A DNA stretch of 64,000 bases from Roseobacter weihaiensis. GTDB taxonomy: Bacteria; Pseudomonadota; Alphaproteobacteria; Rhodobacterales; Rhodobacteraceae. The notes beneath the pieces were generated by a model. It ran no database searches. It was given only the letters and a program-made list of their open reading frames with translations, and was not told where the DNA came from. Shown in pieces: positions 8,255 to 16,390 of the stretch. The translations under genes and the position numbers were made by a program. How positions within the stretch are numbered: the first letter of the stretch is position 1; the number at the start of each line of letters is the position of its first letter. The DNA lies in NCBI RefSeq assembly GCF_020622345.1, contig NZ_JACNMO010000027.1, positions 1 through 64,000 of the forward strand, given 5' to 3'.

Positions 8255-9612
8255 ATGGCACGCATCGCGAATCCGGTCTTGTTTTCTAAGCAATTTGCAA
8301 TCGACCCAAAGGCGCTGGATGGTGCTGGGCTGATCGATCCGTTCCTTACTGTCGATACGCAGCTTTTTATCAATCCGGTCTTGTTGGAAAAATCCTCAAA
8401 AAAGGTCATTGCGAAAGATGGCATCGCTGCATTTTGTAAACACTTCTCAGATTTTGTGCGTCTGCTAAGTATCTGCAAACGAGAAAATGATCCGGCCTGG
8501 AAAGCGGCATGGAAACTTCTTGATCTACAGGAACCCCCGGAGAACGGACTTGGATATGGTGGCAGCGGTACGTCTGGCAGTTCAAGACCTGACCGCATAC
8601 GCGCCGCGATGATGCGTACCGCTCGAGCGATCATCGATCTGGGGACAACGGACCCGGAAATGATCTCGCTGACGGGCTTCTTTGAGGAAGAAGTAGGCCC
8701 TAATATTATCAGCGATTTCACGACACGGGTAATCACACCGCAACTGGTGCGGATTACCATAGATTTCTGCAAAGCTCATAGGGTAACGGTTCATAAAGTA
8801 CCCGATGGCAACGGCATCGAGTTGCCGAAATACACTACTCCGAACGGCAAGGACAAATAGATCATGTTGGTTCCGCGTGATATTATGCGCGATATTCCTG
8901 TTGCGAACGATTGGTCCGATATCGAAAAGGCCGCCTAAGAAAACCAGAAGATCAGGGACCGCGTTAACGCAACGCTGAGTGGGATCACCAACCCACGGTC
9001 AGTGATCGCAAGTTGGCGCTGAAGCGCGCCGCGCTAGAGTCGTCCGATACCTTTGAGAATTTCTTAGAGGCCGCTAAAGAGCATACGGCAAGCTATGATC
9101 CATCGCTAGATGCTCTTGGCTACTACAAGATCAAGGCGATTCTGTCGGGTGATACAACTGCGCTTAAGACCGGCAAAGACTACGACATCGACGGCGGACC
9201 AGAAGCATTGCGGGACTTTGTTCTAGCTACCGTGGCTATGTTCCAGCATCACGTTGAGAAGGGAAATCTTTTGGAAGAACTTTGGGTCGGTAATGAGCCG
9301 AAGAAGGAATGTGCTGCTCAGCTCATTTACTGTGCGCTAGCAGACTGCTTTTGCATGGCAAACAATGTCGATGTTTCACCCGAGGCGAACATGGGCGGCG
9401 GCCCCATCGATTTCAAATTCTCCAAAGGTTACAACGCGCGGGTACTCGTCGAGATGAAGCGTTCGACTGGCACTGTGGTGCACGGCTACGAGAAGCAGCT
9501 TGAGATATACAAGGATGCTTCCCGAACCAACTACGGCATCTTTGTAGTCATGGACTACGGGAAGCTTGGATTAAAGCTTGCCAAGATCAAAAAGATTGAC
9601 CTGCTCCCCTGA
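8255..9612 (+). pseudogene. PD-(D/E)XK nuclease-like protein, broken by two stops and one frameshift
   Basis: One protein of about 450 residues appears split. The first frame (ATG 8255, ribosome site GAGGA) runs to TAG at 8858-8860 and continues in frame as VPRDIMRDIPVANDWSDIEK to TAA at 8933. It then reads ENQKIRDRVNATLSGIT before a one-base loss near 8991 moves it to the frame ending at 9612. The C-terminal part has GGGPIDFKFS followed by VLVEMKRS and then KQLEIYK, the D...ExK pattern of PD-(D/E)XK nucleases. A restriction or defence role is inference. If the stops are sequencing errors the gene could be intact. Confidence 0.7.
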
Positions 9613-9625
9613 AAAGTTCTCGATT

Positions 9626-10070
9626 TGAGGTTAGCCTGTTCTCCAACTGAGGAGACAGACGATGAAGAGAAGCCTTCAGTGAGTTGGAATGGGACCGTGG
9701 CCCCAGTGGGGCCGCGTAAGCCCATGGAAACAAGATCATTGGCATCCTGAAGGAACCAGCAACGCGATGCTAAAATGGCAGGAAGATCGCAAAGTCGGTT
9801 GGCATTACATCGCGCCGGGCAAGCCCATGCAGAACGGTCTGGTCGAAAGCTTCAATGGCCGAATGCGCGACGAATGCCTGAACGAACACCTGTTCGACAG
9901 CCTGCGCCATGCCCGCAATTTAGTGGCGGCATGGCGCGACGACTTCAACCACCACCGCCCTCATTCCAGCCTCGCTGGCATGACACCAGCAGAATATGTT
10001 AATCGGTTAAAAGAGGGCCAAAACCTGAACAGAGCTAGCGTAAAATAGAGGACTCAAAGTGGACAGGTCA
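9626..10070 (+). mobile_element. IS3-family insertion sequence remnant
   Basis: From 9662 the sequence starts like IS3 OrfA (ATGAAGAGAAGC, then a disrupted copy of the IIGILKE segment). From about 9767 it fuses to the C-terminal part of Orf[21 protein letters not shown], then [10 protein letters not shown] and [15 protein letters not shown]. These include the catalytic glutamate region of the DDE integrase, but the first two aspartates are deleted. Imperfect ends are visible near 9626-9650 and 10050-10070. An internal deletion makes it inactive. It truncates an ATPase gene on its right side. Confidence 0.75.
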
Positions 10071-10321
10071 CTTCCGCGGAATCGAGTAGGATAGGCCTTT
10101 TGTTCACTGTGTAGCGGAAACCGGCTTCCAAGAGTCGAAGGGCGTCGAGAATGGAGGATTTTCCAGAGTTGTTGGGGCCAACAAAAATATTATCTCGTTG
10201 AGCACGTACCGAGAAGTTTCGTAGCCTCTTGTAATTTTTGAAACTTGATGCTCGTTATGCCCCCCAACTCAACGAACGGTACCTTTTCAATATGTTGCGT
10301 TGCCACCTCGGCAGCCTTCAA
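10053..10321 (-). pseudogene. N-terminal stub of an SMC/OLD-like AAA ATPase, cut by the IS3 remnant
   Basis: The minus strand reads HIEKVPFVELGGITSIKF. After a one-base frameshift near 10240 it continues as KNYKRLRNFSVRAQRDN and FVGPNNSGKSSILDALRLLE. GPNNSGKSS is a Walker A motif in the RecF/OLD/SMC style. The frame then enters the IS3 end and stops. Only about 80 of an expected several hundred residues remain. ATPases of this kind are common in phage-defence loci, but which system this one belonged to cannot be told. Confidence 0.65.
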
Positions 10322-10474
10322 TATATTGTATGGTATTAGTTGCAGCAAGTGAAAGCTGTTGAAGATGTATACACCAGTGACGTGAGTTTCTACGCATTCG
10401 CATCGGAGAGCTATCCATCTTCGACAAGATGGCGGAATCGAAACCGCGCATGGTTAGAGGCTGACCAATCTAGC

Positions 10475-10840
10475 ATTGTCTCGGCATACGAGGCGCGCAT
10501 TCAGCGTCTCCAGCATGACAAGCGTCTGGCTGAGGATCGTCTCAAAACTGCGAGTGTTCCAGCGACCTCCTTCGAGGACACGTTCGAACACGCGCTAAGA
10601 TTTCTCGCAAAACATTGGAAAATATGGGAAATTTGTCATCTCGGCTTGCGCCGCACGGTGCTGTGTATGGTATTTGCAGAGCCCGTTACCTGCTGCCGAA
10701 AAACAGGTCTTCGAACCGCGAAAACGACCTTACCTTTCAATGTGTTAGGGAGCTTTTCCGCATCGAAGTGCGGTATGGTGGAGCCTAGCGGGATCGAACC
10801 GCTGACCTCCTGCATGCCATGCAGGCGCTCTCCCAGCTGA
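10475..10840 (+). pseudogene. C-terminal remnant of a site-specific (serine-type) recombinase reading into tRNA-Ala
   Basis: The open frame starts at 10340, but recognisable sequence begins near AYEARIQRLQHDKRLAEDRL, a coiled coil typical of large recombinase C-termini. It continues with FEDTFEHALRFLAK and LRRTVLCMVFAEPV. The last 21 codons plus stop are the antisense of the tRNA-Ala gene (10776-10840). That is expected if the element integrated into the tRNA 3' part and its integrase ends in the att core. The catalytic domain is missing, so this is a remnant. Serine rather than tyrosine class is a judgement from the coiled coil. Confidence 0.6.
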
Positions 10841-10851
10841 GCTAAGGCCCC
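10776..10851 (-). tRNA. tRNA-Ala (anticodon GGC)
   Basis: On the minus strand a complete 76-nt cloverleaf can be folded. The acceptor stem is GGGGCCT with AGGCTCC and one G-U pair. The D arm is GCTC/GAGC, the anticodon stem CCTGC/GCAGG with loop ATGGCAT, and the T arm AGCGG TTCGATC CCGCT. CCA is encoded at 10776-10778. The anticodon GGC lies at 10816-10818. The gene borders the decayed island to its 3' side and probably served as its integration site. Confidence 0.95.
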
Positions 10852-10968
10852 ATGAGTGCCGGTCGGGACCGGCACGGGTTGGATCATCAGATCCAATGCG
10901 CCGCTGGATAGCGGCAGCGCCGGGCGGGATCAAGAGGAAAATCGAACCGCTCGTGCCCCAAGATAGAA

Positions 10969-11295
10969 TTAGCTGTCGTCGTCGTTTGCTGCGACATCCG
11001 CAATCTCTTCGAGCGGGACGTTATCATCATCATCGTCGTCATCATCGAGGATATCATCACCCAGATCGACATCGACGTCCTCATCCTCGAGAACCGTGTC
11101 TTCCTCGTCCGTTTTGGCCTTGGCCTTGGCAGAGGCCGCGTCTTCGGCATCGGCGGCAATCATGCGCGATTTCGACAGGTCAACTTCGACTGTTTCGCCG
11201 GTGTAGGGGCTCACAATCGGGTTTGCGTTCAGATCATAGAAACGTTTGCCAGTGGTTGGGCAGAGGCGCTTCGTTCCCCATTCTTCCTTGGGCAT
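10969..11295 (-). CDS. FYDLN-acid family protein (TIGR02300-type)
   Basis: A 108-aa protein beginning MPKEEWGTKRLCPTTGKRFYDLN, the signature of this alphaproteobacterial family. A long acidic tail follows with a run of nine aspartates. The name refers to the FYDLN motif and the acidic C-terminus; the function is unknown. The two N-terminal motifs resemble half a zinc-ribbon, but a full cysteine set is not present. The gene sits alone between the tRNA and a divergent metallopeptidase gene. The codon repeat at 11030-11055 encodes the Asp run and is not a separate repeat element. Confidence 0.92.
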   Translation of the reverse strand: MPKEEWGTKRLCPTTGKRFYDLNANPIVSPYTGETVEVDLSKSRMIAADAEDAASAKAKAKTDEEDTVLEDEDVDVDLGDDILDDDDDDDDNVPLEEIADVAANDDDS

Positions 11296-11427
11296 GAAAA
11301 CCCCCTTCGAATTTGCTGTTCAGGTGTAGATGATTCAGGCCAAGTGCCATATGAGGCGGTGTCTGTAAAGGGCTGCCGCGCTCGGGCTGCCATCACATCC
11401 TGCGAATAGCGCATCAGGAGGGACCAT

Positions 11428-12120
11428 ATGACCGATCCGCACCTGCCCGGTGATCCACCGATCCCCTTGGTGTTGCGCCGTTCAGGGCGCGCCAAGCGAA
11501 TCTCTTTGCGAATTTCGCAGCTTGATGGGCGGGTGACGCTGACGTTGCCAAAACGCGTCCCTGAGCGCGAGGCGCTCGCCTTTGCGCGGGAGAAAGAGGC
11601 CTGGATTCGCAAGCATCTTGCAGCGCGCTCAGAAGATGTCGAGGTTGTTGTAGGCGTGACGATCCCGATTGGTGGAAAGATGCACCGGGTGGTTCAGCGG
11701 GCAGGGCGGCGTGTGGTTTTTGAACCTGGCCAGGTCTGCGTGCCGGGGGCAGCTGACCGCTTGGGCAAACGCTTGGGGGCGCATCTGAAGACCGTGGCGC
11801 GCGCCCGGCTGGCCGAGGCGTCGGATCACTATGCGGCGAAACTGGGCAAGCCCTATCATGCCATCACCTTGCGCGACACCCGGTCACGCTGGGGGTCGTG
11901 CACCGCGCAGGGACGGTTGATGTATTCCTGGCGTCTCATCCTCGCGCCGCCGGAGGTGCTGGACTATGTCGTGGCCCATGAGGTGGCGCATCTGGCGCAG
12001 ATGAACCACTCGCCGGCCTTCTGGGCCGAGGTGGAACGTCTCTACGGTGACTACACCGCTTCCCGTGCGTGGTTACGCCGGGAGGGAAACGCTTTGCATC
12101 GTTACCGCTTCGGGACCTGA
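11428..12120 (+). CDS. YgjP-type (M48-related) zinc metallopeptidase-like protein
   Basis: A 230-aa cytosolic protein. It shows RSRWGSCTAQGRLMYSWRLI at about residues 153-172 and the zinc site HEVAH at 184-188, followed by NHSPAFWAEVERLYGDY. This is the pattern of the YgjP/SprT-like family (PF01863). Physiological substrates of the family are not well defined. The gene diverges from the FYDLN gene. The next gene, a GntR regulator, starts 48 bp after its stop in the same direction. Confidence 0.88.
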   Translation: MTDPHLPGDPPIPLVLRRSGRAKRISLRISQLDGRVTLTLPKRVPEREALAFAREKEAWIRKHLAARSEDVEVVVGVTIPIGGKMHRVVQRAGRRVVFEPGQVCVPGAADRLGKRLGAHLKTVARARLAEASDHYAAKLGKPYHAITLRDTRSRWGSCTAQGRLMYSWRLILAPPEVLDYVVAHEVAHLAQMNHSPAFWAEVERLYGDYTASRAWLRREGNALHRYRFGT

Positions 12121-12168
12121 GCCGTGGGGATGGGTTGACGCGGCGCATTATGTGATCACACTTGCTAA

Positions 12169-12819
12169 ATGATCTTGAACCAACGTCCCCCCGATGTGAC
12201 GCCGCCGGCGCATGACCGCGTTTATCGCGCGTTGCGGTCCCGCATCATGCAGGGGGCCATTCCGCCGGGCGAAGCGCTCACGCTGCGCGGCATTGGAAAA
12301 TCCTATGGCGTCTCCATGACGCCGGCGCGGGAAGCCGTGCGTCGTCTGGTGGCCGAGGGGGCGCTGACCCTGTCGTCCTCGGGGCGCATATCAACGCCGG
12401 AACTCAGCAACGAGCGGATCGAGGAATTGGCAGCTCTGCGTGCGTTGATCGAGGTGGAACTGGCCAGCCGGGCTTTGCCGCGGGCGCATATGGCGCTGAT
12501 CGAGCGGCTGCAAACCATCAACTCCACCGTGGCCGAGGCGGTCGCGCATCGTGATGCGGTCAGCTACATCCGCACCAATCTGGAGTTTCACCGCACGCTT
12601 TACCTGCGCGCACAGGCCCCGGCGATGCTTGCCATGGCAGAGACGGTCTGGCTGCAAATGGGCCCAACCATGCGGGCGCTTTATGGCAGGCTGCGGCGCA
12701 AGGAGCCGCCGCAGTACCACCGGCTCATCATTGCCGCGCTGCGGGCGGGGGACGAACCCGGTCTGCGGCTGGCGGTGCGCTCTGACGTGACGCAGGGGTT
12801 GCGGATGCTGGCAAGCTGA
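12169..12819 (+). CDS. GntR-family transcriptional regulator (FadR/FCD type)
   Basis: A 216-aa protein. The N-terminal winged helix is visible in VYRALRSRIMQGAIPPGEAL, GIGKSYGVSMTPAREAVRRL and the wing after EGALTLSSSGRI. Residues 85 onward form an all-helical FCD ligand domain with RALIEVELA and FHRTLYLRA. Such regulators bind organic acids or sugar acids. The operon it controls cannot be named from context: downstream lies convergent accA, upstream the metallopeptidase. Confidence 0.88.
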   Translation: MILNQRPPDVTPPAHDRVYRALRSRIMQGAIPPGEALTLRGIGKSYGVSMTPAREAVRRLVAEGALTLSSSGRISTPELSNERIEELAALRALIEVELASRALPRAHMALIERLQTINSTVAEAVAHRDAVSYIRTNLEFHRTLYLRAQAPAMLAMAETVWLQMGPTMRALYGRLRRKEPPQYHRLIIAALRAGDEPGLRLAVRSDVTQGLRMLAS

Positions 12820-12827
12820 CTGCCCAC

Positions 12828-13790
12828 TCAGGCTGCGAGACCCTGCGATCCGAGGTTGAGAAACTTGGTGCGGCGGTCTGCAATCAGCGCGTCGGGGTCC
12901 TTGCTGCTCAACTCCGACAGCATGTCGTTGATGGCGCGTCCCACCGCCGCAATTGACGTCTCCGCATCGCGGTGAGCCCCGCCCAGAGGTTCGGGAATGA
13001 TCCGGTCGATCACGCCGAGCTTTTTGAGGTCCTGCGCAGTCAGCCGCAGGGCTTCGGCGGCCTCGCGCATCTTTTCCGCATCCTTCCAGAGGATTGACGC
13101 ACATCCTTCGGGGCTGATCACTGAATAGACCGAATGTTCAAGCATCGCGACCCGGTTGGCGGTGGCAAAGGCCACGGCCCCGCCCGAACCTCCCTCGCCA
13201 ATCACAACGGACACCAGCGGCACCCCGATTTGCAGGCATTTTTCGGTCGCGCGTGCGATAGCTTCGGATTGTCCGCGCTCTTCCGCGCCTTTGCCGGGAT
13301 AGGCGCCCGGGGTGTCAACCAGCGTGACAACAGGCAGCCCGAAGCGGTGGGCGATATCCATCAGACGGATCGCCTTGCGGTAGCCCTCGGGGCGGGCCAT
13401 GCCAAAATTGCGCTCAATGCGGGATTTCGTGTCGTGGCCCTTTTCGTGACCGATGACCATGACCGGCGTATCCTTGATCCGCGCCAACCCGCCCATGACC
13501 GCATGGTCATCGGCAAAGTTCCGGTCGCCTGCAAGGGGCGTGTATTCGGTAAACAGCGCATCGATATAGTCTTTGCAGTGGGGGCGTTCGGGGTGACGGG
13601 CGACCTGGCATTTGCGCCAGGGGCTCAGGGATTTGTAGAGCTCTTCGAGGATCGCGCGGGCCTTGGTGTCGAGGGCGGAGGCCTCCTCGGTCACATCCAT
13701 CTCTTCATTGGTTCGTGCCAGAGCGCGCAGCTCTTCCGCCTTGCCCTCAATCTCCGCGAGGGGTTTTTCGAAATCCATGTATTGCGTCAT
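12828..13790 (-). CDS. accA: Acetyl-CoA carboxylase carboxyltransferase subunit alpha
   Basis: 320 aa starting at the ATG at 13790 (GGAGTG upstream); the frame is open a little further, to 13838. It begins [15 protein letters not shown], as AccA does. It contains [43 protein letters not shown] and IGEGGSGGA. These form the carboxyltransferase crotonase fold that moves CO2 from biotin to acetyl-CoA, giving malonyl-CoA for fatty-acid synthesis. It pairs with AccD, which is not in the window. The length is normal. Confidence 0.96.
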   Translation of the reverse strand: MTQYMDFEKPLAEIEGKAEELRALARTNEEMDVTEEASALDTKARAILEELYKSLSPWRKCQVARHPERPHCKDYIDALFTEYTPLAGDRNFADDHAVMGGLARIKDTPVMVIGHEKGHDTKSRIERNFGMARPEGYRKAIRLMDIAHRFGLPVVTLVDTPGAYPGKGAEERGQSEAIARATEKCLQIGVPLVSVVIGEGGSGGAVAFATANRVAMLEHSVYSVISPEGCASILWKDAEKMREAAEALRLTAQDLKKLGVIDRIIPEPLGGAHRDAETSIAAVGRAINDMLSELSSKDPDALIADRRTKFLNLGSQGLAA

Positions 13791-13848
13791 AAGGCACTCC
13801 GCTTGACTGGTTTCTATATGGCGGGCATCGCGGGGCAATGCAACGGGA

Positions 13849-14445
13849 TCACGCAGGCCACAGGACGGGGATGAGAGACGCCATCAGCAGGCTGGCCATG
13901 CTCCAGTTGAAAACGCGCAAGCGCAGGGGGCTGGTCAGCAATCGCGCTATCTGCTGGCCCAGAACGGTCCACATGGTGATGGCAGGCAGGTTCACAAGGC
14001 CAAAGACAACAGCCACACTGCCAAACGCCAGAAGTGTTGCGTCGGTAGCATAGACCGAGAGCGCCGTCAGCGCCATCGCCCAGGCCTTGGGGTTGACCCA
14101 CTGAAAGGCGGCCGCCTGCAGAAAGGTCATCGGTATGCCGGTTGCCGCCTGTTCTTTTGCCGGAGCCGCCTGCGCGATTTTCCAAGCCAGCCACGACATA
14201 TAAGCCACGGACAGGACCTTGAGCACGGTATAGCTCGGCGGCCAGGCGTCAAACAGGCGTACCAGACCGGTCCCCACCAGAAGGATCATCAGCGCAAACC
14301 CCAAGGAGATCCCCAGCATATGCGGCACAGACCGGGTGAAGCCGAAGTTCGCGCCAGAGGCCATCAGCATCAGGTTGTTTGGGCCTGGCGTGGCCGAGCT
14401 GACAAAGGCAAATACCGCAAGGGCAGTTAGGGCGTCATAGGTCAT
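13849..14445 (-). CDS. LysE-family amino-acid exporter
   Basis: A 198-aa membrane protein with about six helices. It starts [27 protein letters not shown]; the PGPNNL motif near the N-terminus is diagnostic of LysE/RhtB exporters, and [13 protein letters not shown] is the second family motif. It is transcribed away from an Lrp-type regulator 74 bp upstream, a common pairing in which the regulator senses an amino acid and controls the exporter. The substrate is not known. Confidence 0.9.
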   Translation of the reverse strand: MTYDALTALAVFAFVSSATPGPNNLMLMASGANFGFTRSVPHMLGISLGFALMILLVGTGLVRLFDAWPPSYTVLKVLSVAYMSWLAWKIAQAAPAKEQAATGIPMTFLQAAAFQWVNPKAWAMALTALSVYATDATLLAFGSVAVVFGLVNLPAITMWTVLGQQIARLLTSPLRLRVFNWSMASLLMASLIPVLWPA

Positions 14446-14504
14446 GGCGCAATAAATGCCTTGTATTTCACGGCATGAGGTTGCAAAGTCAGTTCTTATG
14501 CCAG

Positions 14505-14521
14505 ATATATTCGCAATATAT
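14505..14521. promoter_or_regulatory. Perfect palindrome over the Lrp start codon
   Basis: ATATATT-CGC-AATATAT, two perfect 7-bp arms around a 3-bp centre, overlaps the proposed ATG of the Lrp-type gene at 14520. It lies 60 bp from the divergent lysE start. Placement between divergent genes suggests an operator, perhaps for autoregulation. Short AT palindromes can also arise by chance, so the call is tentative. Confidence 0.35.
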
Positions 14522-14972
14522 GTCCAAGATTGACCAAAAGTCAGAGCATATATTGCGTGAACTGACAGCCAATGGGCGGATCAGCAACATCGAGCTTGCG
14601 GATCGCGTCGGTCTGTCTGCGTCGGCCTGTTTGCGCCGGGTGCAAGAGATGGAGCGCAGCGGGCTTATAAAGGGGTACCGGGCGGTGCTGGATCGCGCCG
14701 CACTTGGCAGCGGCTTTGTCGCCTATATTGGCGTCGGTCTGCGCGACCATTCCAAAGCCAGTCAGGAAGCGTTTGAGCGCTCAATCTCTCGCGCCCCGGA
14801 GGTGCGAGAGTGTCACAACATTACCGGCACCATCGAATATCTGCTCAGGGTCGAATGCGCTGATCTGCCTGCTTACAAGTCTTTTCACACAGACACCCTG
14901 GGGGCGATGCCGCAGGTAAGTTCGATCACATCTTATGTGGTTATGGGATCGCCCAAGGACGAGCGGGCGTGA
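14520..14972 (+). CDS. Lrp/AsnC-family regulator
   Basis: 150 aa from ATG 14520. The frame is open from 14475, but the family normally begins with the sequence seen here, MSKIDQKSEHILRELTANGR. The HTH is ISNIELADRVGLSASACLRRVQ. The C-terminal RAM (ligand-binding) domain carries GTIEYLLRVECADLPAYKSF. It probably regulates the divergent LysE exporter in response to an amino acid, which is inference from position. Confidence 0.88.
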   Translation: MSKIDQKSEHILRELTANGRISNIELADRVGLSASACLRRVQEMERSGLIKGYRAVLDRAALGSGFVAYIGVGLRDHSKASQEAFERSISRAPEVRECHNITGTIEYLLRVECADLPAYKSFHTDTLGAMPQVSSITSYVVMGSPKDERA

Positions 14973-15125
14973 ACCGCTTGACAATCTTACCTCCCGCAGT
15001 TTGGAGGCCCTGGCCTGGAAATCGTGCGGTTCTAAAGTTCACGATCTAGCCGCGGTTGGAACAAAGCGGCGACGCTCCGGAGAAGGACCCGTCGCACCGC
15101 TTTACTTCTGGGCAGCCCTGCGTCG

Positions 15126-15746
15126 ATGTCTGTTTTTGGAACGTTTGGCTATGTCATGACATTCCGCCCGCTCGACAGCCATATCCGATCTGCCAACCCT
15201 TATCTGTCAGCCTGGGTCTTTGCTTTGATCTGCTATCCGCCTTTCATCGTCGTTTCGGGAAACGGTCCGCTGAATTGCTATATTGACGGCCAAAGCTGGA
15301 GCGTCTGGCTCGCTGACATGCCGGTTCTTTTGGTGATCTGGGGCATTGCCATGTCGGTCCTGACGGCACTCTATGCTGCCGCAACAGTCATTTTTGGCAT
15401 CCGTTTTTCGAACCTGACCAACCGCGGGATCATCACGGTGGGCCCCTACCGTTACTTTAAACATCCTGCGTATCTGTCAAAGAACATCTATTGGTGGTTC
15501 GCGGCCATGCCGTTCCTGACAACCTCGGAGGATCCAGTCGATGCAGTTCGGAATTGCGCATTGCTGGCTTTGGTGAATGTGGTCTACTTCATGCGGGCAA
15601 AGACCGAGGAAAAGCACTTGATGGCGGATCCGGACTACCGGCAGTACGCTGCCTGGATTGCAGAAAACGGGCTGATACCGCGTGTTCTGCGTCCGCTGAA
15701 ACCGTCGCGCCGGGGTGCAACCGGCAGGCTTGAGCGCGCCTCTTAG
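15126..15746 (+). CDS. PEMT/ICMT-type membrane methyltransferase, probably N-terminally truncated
   Basis: 206 aa with several membrane helices and the C-terminal signature ITVGPYRYFKHPAYLSKNI followed by RAKTEEKHLMADPDYRQYAA. This is the S-adenosylmethionine-binding end of the isoprenylcysteine/phospholipid methyltransferase family. The recognisable sequence starts abruptly at the ATG (SVFGTFGYVMTFRPLDSH), and the codons before it give a non-membrane, arginine-rich sequence. The N-terminal helices therefore appear lost. Whether the short form works is unknown; it could equally be a pseudogene. Confidence 0.6.
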   Translation: MSVFGTFGYVMTFRPLDSHIRSANPYLSAWVFALICYPPFIVVSGNGPLNCYIDGQSWSVWLADMPVLLVIWGIAMSVLTALYAAATVIFGIRFSNLTNRGIITVGPYRYFKHPAYLSKNIYWWFAAMPFLTTSEDPVDAVRNCALLALVNVVYFMRAKTEEKHLMADPDYRQYAAWIAENGLIPRVLRPLKPSRRGATGRLERAS

Positions 15747-15850
15747 ATCGGGAGGTACTTGCAGATCGGTGCAGGGTGCGACCGCCGGCCCAACGCGGGG
15801 TTTCCAGTGGTATGTGCCAGCTCAACCTGCACCCTGAGCAAGGGCTGAGA

Positions 15851-16321
15851 TTAATCTGTCGCCTGGGCAGCGATGCGCGCAAACACATCGTCCAGTTGAC
15901 CCGCCAGATCTTTCAGCGCATCGCCACCCTCCTGGAAGTACGGCGCAAAGACGTGGCTGGGTGTTTTGTAGGACAGTGTTGCCGTTTGGTCCTGATTTTC
16001 CGTGACATAAAAGCGAATTGGCGCCTCAATCATTGCGGCGGTCGAGGTGGCCAGCACCTTTACAGCGAAGTCGTTGTTGAACACACCGACCACTCTGTTT
16101 TCCGGGATCTCAATACCACGATTGCGGGCGGTTGACGTGGGGCCGGCCTGCGTCACGACACCCATCTTATTGGCCGCTACGGCTGTTTTCAGATCGGCCA
16201 GCAACACCTCGTGGGGCTTGTCGGTCGGAATGACAGCCCATCCCGTGCGGGGGGCCATATCTTGCGCCGCGGCGGCGCTGATGCTCAAAACGAAGGCAAA
16301 GGCGAGAGAGGGAAAGCGCAA
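15851..16321 (-). CDS. Exported DUF302-domain protein
   Basis: The preferred start is the TTG at 16321: AAAGGA lies 8 bases before it and a signal peptide follows at once (RFPSLAFAFVLSISAAAAQD). An ATG at 16372 is in frame but would put charged residues ahead of the signal. The mature protein has the DUF302 pattern, TDKPHEVLLADLKTAVAANKMGVVTQ and GVFNNDFAVKVL. The fold is known but the role is not. It stands alone, 69 bp from the mcl1 stop on the same strand. Confidence 0.75.
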   Translation of the reverse strand: MRFPSLAFAFVLSISAAAAQDMAPRTGWAVIPTDKPHEVLLADLKTAVAANKMGVVTQAGPTSTARNRGIEIPENRVVGVFNNDFAVKVLATSTAAMIEAPIRFYVTENQDQTATLSYKTPSHVFAPYFQEGGDALKDLAGQLDDVFARIAAQATD

Positions 16322-16390
16322 GTGTGTTGTCCTTTTGTGGTCCGATACAGCTTGGCCGCGGCAGCGTCGCAATGCCAGGTCAAGGATGCG

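Noticed and set aside
11030-11060. Trinucleotide repeat (ATC/GTC)
   Set aside because: It is the coding sequence of the aspartate run in the FYDLN-acid protein.
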